Shown here: positions 1 to 9,742 of the stretch, piece after piece
Layout: the number at the start of each line of letters is the position of its first letter
Numbering within the stretch: the stretch's first letter is position 1
Assembly (NCBI GenBank): GCA_023260135.1
Contig: JALQWG010000001.1
Coordinates: forward strand, 124,001-188,000
Reading direction: 5' to 3'
Length of the DNA: 64,000 nt
From: Candidatus Altimarinota bacterium
GTDB taxonomy: Bacteria; Patescibacteriota; Gracilibacteria; BD1-5; UBA2023
Translations under genes and position numbers: made by a program
The notes under the pieces: model-generated
The model's input: only the letters and a program-made list of their open reading frames with translations
What the model was told of the DNA's origin: nothing
Database searches by the model: none

Positions 1-20
1 GAATTATCTGAGGTTTTTTA

Positions 21-47
21 TTGAAAAAAGCAAAAACTCTATATACT
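21..47 (+). promoter_or_regulatory. possible promoter of tRNA-Leu(CAG)
   Basis: TTGAAA at 21-26 and TATACT at 42-47, spaced 15 bases, lie just before the tRNA at 58. The spacing is short for a sigma-70 promoter, so this is a weak call. Confidence 0.35.
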
Positions 48-57
48 CTCGGTATCT

Positions 58-142
58 GCCCAGGTGGTGAAATGGTAGACACGTACGTTTCAGATGCGTA
101 TATCCTTAGGATGTGTGGGTTCAAGTCCCATTCTGGGCACCA
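58..142 (+). tRNA. tRNA-Leu, anticodon CAG
   Basis: The 5' acceptor strand GCCCAGG pairs with TCTGGGC and an encoded CCA follows. The anticodon stem TACGT/GCGTA carries the loop TTCAGAT, which gives anticodon CAG (codon CUG). The long variable arm is that of a class II tRNA. It resembles the second tRNA-Leu at 22282. Confidence 0.93.
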
Positions 143-150
143 TCAAAATT

Positions 151-183
151 CAAAAAACTCATTCGAAAGAATGGGTTTTTATT
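151..183 (+). terminator. rho-independent terminator after tRNA-Leu
   Basis: The stem AAAACTCATTC/GAATGGGTTTT closes a GAAA loop and is followed by a T tract, nine bases after the tRNA CCA end. Confidence 0.8.
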
Positions 184-211
184 TTATAAAAATTGAATAC
201 AATCCCCATGT

Positions 212-1420
212 ATGGAATCCCTCTTCTCAACATCTATCACCCCGCTCGCATCACTCCTCAGACCGGAGAAGCTCGATGATCTCGTAGGACAACAGCATCT
301 CATCGGTGCATGAAAACCTATTCGCAAGTTCATCGAGGCAGGCAGACTCCCCTCTATCCTTCTCTGGTGACCACCAGGCTCAGGGAAGACTTCTCTTGCT
401 CGCGTCATCGCGAACTCACTCGATGCTGAGTTTTTTCACCTCTCATGAGTCCTGTCCAAGAAGGATGATGTAGTAAAGATAATATCGAAAGCGCAGAGAA
501 ATTTCACCGAATGAAGACAAACTATCCTCTTTCTCGATGAGATACATCGTTGGTCCAAGTCACAACAAGATGTCCTCCTCCCATGGGTAGAGAAGGGTAT
601 TATCACCCTCATCGGTGCGACGACCGAGAATCCGAGCTTTACTGTGATTAATGCCCTATTATCTCGTTCGAGAACGTATATTCTCGAACCAGTGAAGCCT
701 GAGGATGTTATCGTATTCCTCAAGAAAAATACAGAAAAAATACAAGGGAGGTACCCCACAGTAACTATCTCCACAGAAAATCATGAACTCATAGCGAAGC
801 TCTGATGATGAGATCTCCGCAATACACTCAATCTCCTCGAGACAGCATGTATTCTCCAGAACGAATGAGAGCTCACACGAGAAAATATCCTCGAAGCAGG
901 AAGCAAATCTCTCATGTATGATCAGGATGGAGAGGAACACTACAATCTCATCTCTGCGATGCACAAGTCTCTCCGTGACTCCGACGGTGATGCTGCTATC
1001 TACTGGATAGGACGTATGCTCGCAGGTGGAGAAGATCCTCGTTATATCGCACGACGCATGATGAACTTCGCCTCTGAGGATATCTATGATACCCACGCCA
1101 TAGTTCTAGCAAATTCCGTCTACGATATCTGTGAAAAAATGGGGATGCCTGAGTGTGAGCTCCCACTCCTCAATGCTGCATATTATCTCGCGGATACACC
1201 CAAGGACAATCGCATCTATATGGCACAACATGCGATGCATAGAGATATACAAGAATATGGTAATCTCGGTGTTCCACTCCATCTCCGCAATGCACCAACT
1301 TGATTGATGAAAGAAGCTGGGTATGGGGCGGGATATGAGTATGCTCACGATCTCGATGGAAAAAAGAGCCCCCAAGAACATTTCCCAGAAGAACTAAAAG
1401 GAAGAAAATATAGAAAATAA
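212..1420 (+). CDS. rarA: replication-associated recombination protein A (RarA/MgsA), AAA+ ATPase
   Basis: 402 residues when TGA is read as Gly; the end is TAA. RarA is a clamp-loader-related AAA+ ATPase that acts at stalled replication forks. Visible parts: Walker A GPPGSGKT at about residues 53-60, whose first glycine is TGA; Walker B FLDE near 107-110; a sensor 1 segment GATTENPSF; and a C-terminal tail that ends with FPEELKGRKYRK, very like the family ending LPDELKGRKYY. Length is normal (about 400-440). A DUF1905 gene follows after 10 bases. Internal TGA codons would break it into several pieces under the standard code. The family assignment is secure. Confidence 0.93.
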
Positions 1421-1430
1421 TCCATCAAAA

Positions 1431-1727
1431 ATGCCTGAGAGTATCTCATTTTCATCTCCACTCTGGCGATATTCCGCAGGAAAATGATCCTGGTTTTTCG
1501 TCACACTCCCAAGAGAGGATACGGAGTTCATACGGTGGATACAAAACAAAAGAGTTGTTGGATTCTGATTCATCCCTGTAGAAGCTATCGTATGAGACTC
1601 AAGATGGAAGACTACCCTCTTCCCAAGCAAGGAACTCTGATATATCCTCTCCATCAATGCAAAAATTCGCAAAAAAGAAAATATAATGGAATGAGATGCA
1701 GTGAACATAAGTATATCTCTCATATAA
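1431..1727 (+). CDS. DUF1905 domain protein
   Basis: 98 residues with several TGA-glycines. The pattern fits the DUF1905 beta-barrel-like domain: LWRYSAGKGSWFFVTLP near residues 12-28, then GFGFIPVEAIVGDSRWKTTLFPS and a C-terminal segment INAKIRKKENIMEGDAVNI. The biochemical role of this family is not established. It starts 10 bases after rarA and shares its direction, so it is probably co-transcribed with it, and it ends in the bidirectional terminator at 1728. Confidence 0.85.
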
Positions 1728-1755
1728 AAAATCCTCCGTATTGGAGGATTTTTAT
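1728..1755. terminator. bidirectional terminator
   Basis: The stem AAAATCCTCC/GGAGGATTTT with loop GTATT has A and T tracts on its two sides, so it can stop both the rarA-DUF1905 transcript and the converging HTH gene, whose stop codon begins at 1755. Confidence 0.85.
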
Positions 1756-2801
1756 TACTTTGTCTTTGCTTGGTAGAGGTTACGTCCGACTCGTTCGATA
1801 TACTTCTTGTTCTGGAGATTCATGTAGATGGTTGTTGTTTTTACCTGACGAATCTTGAGAACACGAGCAGTAATCTCTTCTGTTGAGAGTGGAGCACCTG
1901 CCTTCTTGAAGATATCGAGAACGACATCGAGGACAGTACCATCCTTGTATCCCCATTCCTTGAGAACGTAGATACCACGTCCGATGAGGACGAACTCGGC
2001 ATTGCGGATGAGTTCATTATGGATAGTTGATACCTTTACTGGTTCCTTGAAGTATTCAGTGATAGAGCTCGCAATATCGAGGAAGTGCATTGGTTCTTTT
2101 TTCTTCTTGAGAACGTAGATTGCCTTATCCTTGAGTGTGCTTGGATTGAGAATTTTCCATGATTCGAGACCGATGAACTTCTCCTCACCCTTCACGAGAT
2201 CGATATAGATATCCATGATAGAATCAATCATGATTGTATCTACCTTACCGAATGCTGGAAAGAGGTTAGCCTTGATCATCTCATAGAGTGCAGAAGTCTC
2301 GATGATATCACCACGCTTCTTGAGGATTTTGACTGCTTCTTTGTGTGCAGATTCTATGAGCTTCTTGGATACTTCTGGAAAGTGAAAATATGTATTTGTT
2401 CCGAGTTGTGGCTTAGATCTCTGGAGGTTGAAGTCAGCCTGGAGGAGGACATCAACAATATTTGCATTCATGGACTCACTTGCACCTATATCTGCGATTA
2501 TAGCATTAATGAGACGATCACGAGTCATCACACCGCCGTGCATCTTGAGAACTTTTTCACCTGATTCCTGTATCTTCATGAGAGGACTCGTGCGCATAAT
2601 GCGTCCAATCTTCTTGATCCCAACATCTTCTATCTGACGTACACGCTCGCGAGTAATACCATATGTATCACCGATCTCCTGGAGTGTCTCACGGGCACCT
2701 GTGAGGCCGATACGACGAGAGATAACGGAGCGTTCTTTTTCTGCAAGTGAAGCGAGAATAGATGCGAAAACTTCATTAATCTCGGTTGTAACTTGTGACA
2801 T
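1755..2801 (-). CDS. sigma-70 region 4-like / HARE-HTH (RpoE-delta-type) transcription regulator
   Basis: 348 residues, no TGA codon. The N-terminus matches sigma-70 region 4, with TRERVRQIE at residues 50-58 in a helix-turn-helix, but regions 2 and 3 are absent, so it is not a full sigma factor. The middle and C-terminal parts form winged-helix segments of the HARE-HTH type found in RNA polymerase delta subunits (for example around residues 235-275 and 290-345). Such fusions are known in candidate-phyla genomes; the promoter targets are unknown. Lack of TGA suggests strong expression or purifying codon choice. It stands alone between a convergent terminator and another minus-strand gene. Confidence 0.75.
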   Translation of the reverse strand: MSQVTTEINEVFASILASLAEKERSVISRRIGLTGARETLQEIGDTYGITRERVRQIEDVGIKKIGRIMRTSPLMKIQESGEKVLKMHGGVMTRDRLINAIIADIGASESMNANIVDVLLQADFNLQRSKPQLGTNTYFHFPEVSKKLIESAHKEAVKILKKRGDIIETSALYEMIKANLFPAFGKVDTIMIDSIMDIYIDLVKGEEKFIGLESWKILNPSTLKDKAIYVLKKKKEPMHFLDIASSITEYFKEPVKVSTIHNELIRNAEFVLIGRGIYVLKEWGYKDGTVLDVVLDIFKKAGAPLSTEEITARVLKIRQVKTTTIYMNLQNKKYIERVGRNLYQAKTK

Positions 2802-2885
2802 AGAAGGAAAATTAAAAGTCTAAATAATCAAATCCGCAATTGACAATATACCTACGATAATATGTGTTTTTTTGTAAAGTCAAGT

Positions 2886-3521
2886 TTAAATTGGCAAAAC
2901 CATATTCGAATCATCGTCATTATCATTTTTATGTTTTTTCGAGAGGATTGTCGCATACTCATCAGGAATATTGACCTCCGATCTATGATCGAGATGTCGG
3001 AGCTCTATCGACTCTTCTTTTGATTTTTTTGAGAGAAAAAATGCAGACACAATAATACAGGTCACACTACTCATGGCAACAAGATATCAACTCTTCACTT
3101 CTGTGAGAGCAAATTGAGAAAATATAGGCATCATGAGAAGCAGGTGGATGAGGCTCACGAGAATCATGCTCGATACAAATACCACGAGCTGTGTATCAGA
3201 GAGGCGAAATGGAACCATTGCTCGGATTTTTTCTTTTTTGGTGTGAGAGAGGAGAAAAAACGGAATCAATATTACCGAGAGAATAATACCATATCCAACA
3301 TATCCGGTGTAGAGCGAAAATGCCGTGTAGAGCTCTATATCTTTGCTCCCGTATTCGAACCGGAACCACGGAAAAAACAGTGACGCCCCAAGTACAAGCG
3401 TAAAAAATAGAACGACCCGTCCAGATATCGGAAGTTTCTCTGCTCAGAAGTTCACTCTATCGAGAAAACCCAGAATTTGTTTTTTTAATTTTCGGTTTTT
3501 TGAGTTTGCTATATAATCCAT
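2886..3521 (-). CDS. membrane protein of unknown function, four predicted TM segments
   Basis: 211 residues from the ATG at 3521, with TGA-glycines (for instance at 3087-3089) and a TAA stop. A basic N-terminus is followed by four hydrophobic stretches: VVLFFTLVLGASLFF, a glycine/tyrosine-rich one, LVVFVSSMILVSLIHLLLMM, and YLVAMSSVTCIIVSAFFL. The C-terminus is charged and lysine/aspartate-rich. I do not recognise a family. The frame stays open upstream to a TAG near 3650, so the start could be earlier, but that would overlap the plus-strand ORF at 3570. Confidence 0.6.
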
Positions 3522-3569
3522 ATATGCACAGAGTATCCGGATTTTTTCTTTTTTCAAGGTTAACCACTC

Positions 3570-3812
3570 ATGTCTCCATCAACTCAGAACATCTGGATAC
3601 GGATAATTCGCTCTTTTATCAGATATATTAGAGATATTTTTCAGATACTTCAGGAACTACTTCTCTGAAAAAAGACCAAACAGAGTTGGCCAATACTCGA
3701 TACCATCATAGAAAAATGACCAGATAACTACAAAAAAAATCCTACAGCTATCAAGGCTGGGCGTTCGATATTTACCCTCATTCTCTCAATTATCTCCTAT
3801 GATAAAAAATAA
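3570..3812 (+). CDS. small hypothetical protein upstream of a pilin-like gene
   Basis: 80 residues with two TGA-glycines, ending TAA and overlapping the next gene by 14 bases. The sequence has an amphipathic front (IRIIRSFIRYIRDIFQIL) and a middle segment SWPILDTIIEKGPDN. There is a TATAAT at 3512-3517 about 55 bases upstream. I see no family. The opposite strand also has an open frame here, so only one of the two may be real. Confidence 0.45.
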
Positions 3813-4998
3813 ATTCTGATTTACCCTCATTGAAATCATACTCGCGATGACGGTATTTGCCATCATCATGACATCTATACTTCTCTCTGTAGAAAATCTC
3901 TCTATAGCCCGCATCAGAACAGAAAATAGAGTAAAGCTTCTCGAGGAACTCTATTATTTTAGTGAGCAACTCGCAAGCAATATCAAAGAGTGATGAACCA
4001 TCGACTACGAAGAATACTGGAACAGACAGGGATACTGAAATACTGTCCTCTCTGGGGCAATCACTATGGGAGCAATAGGCTGAGCATATAGTGGTGCAAC
4101 TGGTGTGGGAAACTATGGGGCGGGTGGATCTATCGGAAGTACCACATATGGGGGATGACTCTATTATTGTACGAGTAGTGGGGTTCGTATGGGAACTGGT
4201 GGATGTCTCAGTGACTTCAACAAGCCAACCAACGCTCCTGCTGGAATGACAACAGACTATGCATGAACTCCTCAACGATATGGGCAATACGCTCTCCAGT
4301 TTATGGACTATAATAGTAATGTTGATGGTGATGGCTGAGATGAAGATGGAAATGGAAGTATCCTCGATGATGAAGATGACAAGGATCTCGGAAATGGTCC
4401 CACAACATTCTCTGGTGCTCTCCCAGAACTCTATCTCGTGAATCTGGTAGAATATCCGAAAAAGAGAACATTTTTCCGCTATGTTGTACGCCAAGATCCG
4501 AATGCCTACTCTGGGACAACTCTCATCAACTGCTCTATCAGCAATACCTGAGCCCTCAATGACGGTTGTATGGGAAATGTACAAGTATTGCGCATGACAT
4601 GACTCGACATAGGGTATACACACTCATGATCTACGACAGATCCTGGCGCATTCGATGGAAAAGTCGATACATGGATACTCCATCCAGACTGGCCAAATGG
4701 TGTAGCAATACCATCATGACAGAGACTCGCAACAGGGACAGGAGATGAGTGGGTAGACCTCTTCCCCAATAGTATCAACGTAAAAAGCCTCCAATTCACT
4801 CTCTATCCGCAAAAAGATCCATGGATATCATGGGATGCGCAAGACTGTGATACAGCTTCATGTGTCAGTCCATTTATCCATCCATATGTACGTCTCCAGA
4901 TGACAGTCTGATTCGCATGGGGCAAGAGACGAGCACTCAAGTGAGATGATCCAACAATCTCAGTAAATACAACTATTTCTCTTGCTGACAGAGAATAA
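3799..4998 (+). CDS. large type IV pilin-like (prepilin) protein
   Basis: 399 residues with many TGA-glycines. The N-terminus is a class III prepilin signal: a short basic leader, then G-FTLIEIILAMTVFAIIM, with cleavage expected after the TGA-encoded glycine at residue 7 and Glu at mature position 5. The rest is a long glycine-rich exported domain with an acidic segment near residues 177-197 (DGDG..DEDGNGS..DDEDD) that looks like a calcium-binding stretch. It is far longer than a major pilin (about 150-170), so it may be a pseudopilin or a tip or minor pilin. It would be processed by a prepilin peptidase, not in this window. Confidence 0.8.
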
Positions 4999-5019
4999 TG
5001 GAGAGTTTTTCAAAAAGAT

Positions 5020-5047
5020 TTGACAAGTACCCTATTTTTTATAGAAT
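5020..5047 (+). promoter_or_regulatory. promoter of rpmH-rnpA-yidC
   Basis: TTGACA at 5020-5025 and TAGAAT at 5042-5047 are 16 bases apart, about 32 bases before the rpmH start. This is the best consensus promoter in the window. Confidence 0.65.
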
Positions 5048-5079
5048 CCCCGGGATTTTTTATATAACTATTCAAGTAT

Positions 5080-5322
5080 ATGATCGGAAAATTCAAGAAG
5101 AGAAAACGTCTCCGTGTTCACGGATTCCTCGCTCGCAAGTCAACTGTAGACGGACAAAAGGTACTCAAGGCTCGTCGCCGCAAGGGTCGTCATGTTCTCG
5201 CAGTGAGCTACCCAAATCGATTCAAAAATGTGCGCGGAAAAAGTAAGCACCACAATGTAGCTGGTGGAAATGCACGTGTTGTGACTTTCCCTGGTCTTAC
5301 AGAGCGCTTCCGTGCTAACTAG
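5080..5322 (+). CDS. rpmH: 50S ribosomal protein L34 with a C-terminal extension
   Basis: 80 residues, no TGA. Residues 5-43 are the classic short basic L34: [16 protein letters not shown] followed by [20 protein letters not shown]34 normally stops there at 44-47 residues. Here another 37 residues follow ([16 protein letters not shown] ... TERFRAN), still basic and with no TGA. It is first in the rpmH-rnpA-yidC cluster, which is conserved across bacteria. The extension has no frame slip: the reading frame and codon style continue smoothly to TAG. Confidence 0.93.
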   Translation: MIGKFKKRKRLRVHGFLARKSTVDGQKVLKARRRKGRHVLAVSYPNRFKNVRGKSKHHNVAGGNARVVTFPGLTERFRAN

Positions 5323-5367
5323 TACAATCCTGACTCTAGGATTGATTCGAGTACTCACGGTATCATT

Positions 5368-5733
5368 ATGATAGCAAAAAAATATCGTCTCACAGAACGC
5401 GAAGTTAGAAAGGTTCTCTCTCGAAGAAAGCCTTTCTTTTCGTATATGTTCATCGCGAACATCCTAGAAAACCACGAAGAGAATCATCGTGTGGCCATAC
5501 TCCTCTCAGGAAAAGTAGCACGAGGCAGTGTCAATCGGAATTTTTGGAGGCGTCATTTTTATGATATATCATTACCGCTTATCTCGGAAAAACCGACTGA
5601 AAAACACTATGATATAGTATTCGTGCCAAAAAAATGAATGATATTCAATCATAAAAATACGGAGGAACTTGCAGAATTTGAAAAAAACATACAATTCCTC
5701 TACAAAACTATCTTCAAAAATATTACCATATAA
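5368..5733 (+). CDS. rnpA: ribonuclease P protein component
   Basis: 121 residues; one TGA (after FVPKK) is read as glycine and the true end is TAA. RnpA binds the RNase P RNA to mature tRNA 5' ends. The fold hallmark is seen at KVARGSVNRNFWRRHFYD, the place of the family motif (K-x-x-x-R-N-x-x-K-R), although it is less basic than usual. A short N-terminal substrate-binding part (KYRLTEREVRKVL) precedes it. Position between rpmH and yidC is the usual one and supports the assignment. The last 30 residues would be lost under the standard code. Confidence 0.87.
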
Positions 5734-5741
5734 TATAATCT

Positions 5742-6932
5742 ATGGACAAAGCAAAACTCTTCAATCTCTTCGTTCTCGCCTTTGCGATATCACTGACGAT
5801 ACAGGTATTTTTTCTTCCAAAAAAAGATACAACTATCGCGGCCCCTGGAATCAATATGAGCATCGAGGATGATAGTATCACTATCCCCAATATTCCGAAG
5901 ATCTCTCTCCAGAATACCGGAACAGGAAGTGTAAAAATCCTCCCATGTGAGTCTGTAAGTATCAAGATAGACAGCATAGGAAGCGTGAATAATATTGCGA
6001 CTGATGCTCCGGCATTCTGTCAGGAAATGGCTATCGATGCGGGGGGGACGAGTGTACTTCCCATGGAGTCACTTTATCGCCTCTTTGCGAGTACAGCAGG
6101 AAAATATATAGTAACACTGAACCATGAATGAAGTGAGAAGATGGTGTATTTTGATGTAGAAAAACCGGGGATGATACGAAGTCTCCTCTCTACGTTCATC
6201 TACCAACCAATATATAATCTGTTCGTAGCACTCCTCACATGGATACCAGGACATCCACTCGGATGGGCGATCATCATCGTTACTATCATTATCCGTCTCA
6301 TACTCCTGGTCCCACAGCACCACATGCTCGAGTGACAGAAAAAACTCCAGAAACTCCAACCAAAGATAAAAGCCCTCCAAAAACAATACAAAGACGACCA
6401 AGCAACTCTCGGCATGAAGATGCTCGAGCTCTACAAGGAAGAAAAAGTAAATCCACTCGGATCTATCATTCCACTCCTCATACAGATGCCAATTCTCATC
6501 GGACTCTACTGGGTTATATCTCAGATCAATGATCCTTCCAACTTTTATCACCTCTATAGCTTCTTCCAGGACTTCAATCCGAGAGATATAGTCACAGAGT
6601 TCTATGGGCTCCATCTCGCACAGGTAGGTGGTGCTATCGGCCTCGTATTCGCACTCGCACTCTGAGTTCTCCAATACATACAGGCTCGACTCTCATTCCA
6701 CTACACTGAGAAGAAAAAAGACAAGGAAGATACAAAATCAATAGAGAAGAAAGATGACGAAGCTCCAGAGATAGCACTCGACCCAGCAGCGATGCAGAAG
6801 ATGATGCTCTACTTCTTCCCTGTGGTTATCGCGGTTACATCATTCTTCTTCCCACTTGGAGTTGGTCTCTATTGGTTCATCGGTACACTCTTCGTGATAG
6901 GACAACAGGCATATGTAAATAGAAAACATTAA
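5742..6932 (+). CDS. yidC: membrane protein insertase YidC/Oxa1
   Basis: 396 residues with three TGA-glycines. YidC inserts membrane proteins and works with SecYEG. The N-terminal TM (LFNLFVLAFAISLTIQVFF) is followed by a short periplasmic-type domain to about residue 140. The Oxa1 core then runs from TFIYQPIYNLFVALL through IPLLIQMPILIGLYWVI to the last TM (FPVVIAVTSFFFPLGVGLYW). Helix TM2 and the polar K-rich loop with LQKLQPKIKALQKQYKDD are typical. The start is eight bases after rnpA. A TATAAT-like string lies inside the end of rnpA. It ends in a strong terminator. Confidence 0.93.
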
Positions 6933-6935
6933 AAA

Positions 6936-6966
6936 AAATATCCCTCGAATTGAGGGATATTTTTTA
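6936..6966. terminator. bidirectional terminator after yidC
   Basis: AAATATCCCTC pairs with GAGGGATATTT, with A and T tracts on the two sides. The stop codon of the converging CBS protein gene (6964-6966) lies on its right edge. Confidence 0.85.
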
Positions 6967-8253
6967 TGCTGTATACTCACATTCAACCTTTCCGATAACA
7001 TTATCTGATATCTCGAGAACCCTGAGAACAACACTCGAAGTATCATGAGAGAATTGTACTTCATCACCAACCGCAGGGAATGATTCTTCCTCAGAGAGGA
7101 TAATATACGAAAGAGGTTCTCCATTGTACTCCGATGGGAGTCCTATATCATCAGGTCGGATATTCCATTCCTCGAGGATATCATCGATGAGGACAGTACC
7201 TATAGCCTCGAGTTTATTGTCTCATTTTTTGCGGATATAGATATCTTCGTTGTCTTTTTCATCCTTGATATCTCAGAATACTTCTTCGAGCACATCTTCC
7301 ATCGTCACGATACCAGCTGTTCCTCCGTGCTCATCGAGTACGAGGGCTATATGACGACGAGATTTTTGGAATTTTTCAAACAAGTCATCGAGCGGCTGTG
7401 TGAGAGGGACCTTCATGATTTTATCGAGCGAGAGGCTACTGATTTTTTTGTCTCCGAATCCATCACGTTGAAGCTTGAATGCCTCACGGAATGTAATAAC
7501 AAACTCAACGTCATCAGTATTATCACCTGATACGGGGAATCGAGAGTGTGTAGCATCCATCATCATCTCACAGACCTCATCTATGGTCATATCCCTACTG
7601 ACGAATTCGACTGTAACACGTGGAGTCATCACAGACTCTGCCGTCATATCAGAGAGTCAGAGGAGGTTTTTGATTTGTTTTTTCTCGTCTTCTTCTACGG
7701 CTCATCCCTCATGTGACATATCGATGAATGCCTCAACTTCCTCTGTGGTTATTTTTTGCCCAAGTGTCTTAGCTCAGAATATACTCGCCACTCCCTTCAC
7801 AAAAATATTGAGTAAGAACGATACTGGAGTGAGAACAAACAGGAGAACTCTATATATTGGAGCAACCGTGAGTGATATTGGTCCGGCAAATCGTGAACAG
7901 ATGGTCTTTGGGGTGATCTCACCGAACATGAGAAGTATGAGTGTTACAAAGCCTGTTACAAGAGCGAGTCATGTCTCCCCGGAATATCCGAGTTTTTCAG
8001 CAATAGTGAGTGCCGAGACTGTGGCGAGAGCAGATGCACCTACATTCACGAGGTTATTTCCTATGAGGATAGTGATGAGGAGTTTATCTGTATCTGATCT
8101 GATACTTTCGAGAGACTTTGCTCAGAACCTCTTCTCTCTCTTATATCATTCGATAGCGTGTTTTGAGAGTGTCATGAGAGCTATCTCAGTTCCTGAAAAA
8201 AAGGCAGAAAGAGCTACGAGTACAACGAACAGTAATATTTGACTGGGATCCAA
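6964..8253 (-). CDS. CNNM/CorC-HlyC family membrane protein with CBS pair
   Basis: 429 residues from a TTG at 8253; there is no ATG before an in-frame break upstream, and M-D-P-S-Q then a TM makes a sensible start. Order: DUF21 (CNNM) membrane domain with about four TMs (LFVVLVALSAFFSGTEIAL is the canonical first one); a CBS pair with VMTPR, THSRFPV and HGGTAGIVTMEDVLEEVFGDI; and a C-terminal CorC/HlyC transporter-associated domain. The family is linked to magnesium/cation efflux and was once called hemolysin. Several TGA-glycines occur. It converges on yidC and diverges from the DUF5665 gene. Confidence 0.88.
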
Positions 8254-8352
8254 GGCAAGATAGATAAAAAATAAAAATGAAGTCGTAACTTCAAAACGAG
8301 ATAATTATAGGGGTTTTCTTGTATTTGCAAATATTTTCTTGTTTGCGATTTT

Positions 8353-8381
8353 TTGTAGTCTGTATATGATGCTCCTATAAT
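8353..8381 (+). promoter_or_regulatory. possible promoter of the DUF5665 gene
   Basis: TTGTAG at 8353-8358 and TATAAT at 8376-8381 are 17 bases apart. The ATG is only 10 bases after the -10 box, so the transcript would be nearly leaderless. Confidence 0.45.
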
Positions 8382-8391
8382 CAATAAATCT

Positions 8392-8823
8392 ATGGAAAAA
8401 AGTGTTACAGAACAGTCCCAGATAAAAAAAATGCCAACCGCAAGAAAAAAGAAAATAGAGTCACTCCCAAAAGTTAAACGAGATACTGTGGAGTGACTCA
8501 TCGATGCTATCGATGCTGCATGAGTACAGGAATTCATGGACTATATCAGATCACCCTGGAAGATGCTCTGGCCGAACTTTGTCGCTGGAGTAGCTCGCGG
8601 ATTCTGAGCACTCGTCGGTGCCACTATCGTCATTGCGCTTATCTGATGGTTCCTCTCGACACTCATCGATCTCCCGCTCATCGGGAAGAAGATAGAACCA
8701 TATGTAGAAAATATCCAGACAGAGTTCAAAAAATATACCGAAGCAACCAACTATAGAGAGAATTTTGAACGAATGGAGACAACACTCGAGTCCATAGACA
8801 ACTCTCTAAAACAAAACAATTAA
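8392..8823 (+). CDS. DUF5665 family membrane protein
   Basis: 143 residues with four TGA-glycines. A basic N-terminal tail leads to KMLWPNFVAGVARGFGALVGATIVIALIGWFLSTL near residues 57-91, the signature of the DUF5665 family: a short glycine-rich hairpin of one or two TM segments. A C-terminal amphipathic helix (IQTEFKKYTEATNYRENFERME) follows. Members are usually anchored in the inner membrane; no function is established. It stands alone between divergent and convergent neighbours and ends in a terminator. Confidence 0.8.
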
Positions 8824-8824
8824 T

Positions 8825-8850
8825 AAAAAACACCTTACAGGTGTTTTTTA
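8825..8850. terminator. bidirectional terminator
   Basis: ACACCT/AGGTGT stem with a TAC loop, flanked by A6 and T6, between two converging genes. It overlaps the stop codon of the minus-strand gene. Confidence 0.8.
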
Positions 8851-9057
8851 TTTTCAAGCAAATCTCTCAATTATCGAGAGTGGAATCTTCTCGAGTTCCT
8901 TGCCATATCAGACGAGCCTATCGATGAATTCGAGTATTCCCTCAACACGATCCATCATCTTGTAGACACGCCAGAGAATCATCGTCAGAGGAAGTGTGAG
9001 CATGAATACCATGATGGTAAGTGCTATATAGAGAGCATCGAGTGGAGTGATGTACAT
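8848..9057 (-). CDS. small single-TM protein
   Basis: 69 residues. An N-terminal TM (LYIALTIMVFMLTLPLTMIL) is followed by an amphipathic helix and a tail that ends ...ERFAGK, where the Gly is TGA followed by one codon and TAA. It resembles small DUF948-like membrane-anchored helices, but the match is only in shape. It is the last gene of the operon with the pyruvyl transferase and lies 18 bases after the preceding gene. Confidence 0.7.
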
Positions 9058-9075
9058 ATATGAGAGAATTAGAGA

Positions 9076-9732
9076 TTATTTCTGAGTATCTGCTTCTGGA
9101 GCTTTTTTCTTGCGTGGTGCTCGTGGCTTTTTAACTGCTTCTCAGATTGGATCTGGAAGTTTTGCTGTTGACTCATTCTGAGATCATACATCATCAGGTG
9201 ATTGTTCTACTTTTTGTGAGCCTGTATCATCCTGTATATAGCACCTATCCTTCCACCATGCCTTTATCTCATCGAGAGAGTTCATACGACCATATTCTTC
9301 GCCCATGTATGCCACACGCATCTCGAGGGGTCACTGTACCTTCAGGAGTGATGCGAGTTCCTGGTTTGCTGATATCTCAAGGTATTTGATATCTGCAGCA
9401 TCTGTCCATGCCTGAGTTGCCCACACAGGAAACATAAGACGTATAGATTCACCGACATTCTCTCGTGCATCGTATGCGATAAATATAGACCTCTTTGCCG
9501 CGAGAAAAATATTGTATTCTTCTTCTGTTTTGAGGAATGCTGGAGTCTGTTCTATCTGTCTCCCGACAAATGCAACAGTATTTGATCCAATATCCTTTGC
9601 TTTTTCGGCAATTGGTTTTGCCTTGGCAAGTATTGGCTTAGCGGTATCAATAACCGTCTTGGTTTTCTCAAGTATCGGTTTTGCCTTTTGTACGAGATCT
9701 TTTGTTTTTTGGGTGAATGATTTCCAGTCCAT
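9076..9732 (-). CDS. hypothetical protein with N-terminal lysine/alanine-rich helix
   Basis: 218 residues with TGA-glycines. Residues 5-55 are heptad-like and repeat the unit AKPI(L/A)EK (KAKPILEKTKTVIDTAKPIL...), predicted to form a long helix or coiled coil. A compact folded part follows near residues 62-150 (FLAAKRSIFIAYDARE, WATQAWTDAADIKYLE). The C-terminus is charged and ends in PRAPRKKKAP. I recognise no family. It sits between a pyruvyl transferase and a small TM protein in one operon. Confidence 0.75.
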
Positions 9733-9742
9733 AGAGAGAAGA

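Noticed and set aside
3790-4623. 277-residue minus-strand ORF opposite the large prepilin
   Set aside because: It is a shadow: the plus strand has a prepilin signal and TGA-Gly reading, and the minus ORF has an unnatural His/Ser/Cys/Ile-rich composition.
7475-8242. 255-residue plus-strand ORF opposite the CNNM/CBS gene
   Set aside because: The minus strand encodes clear DUF21 and CBS motifs; the plus ORF is Ser/Arg-rich without any motif.
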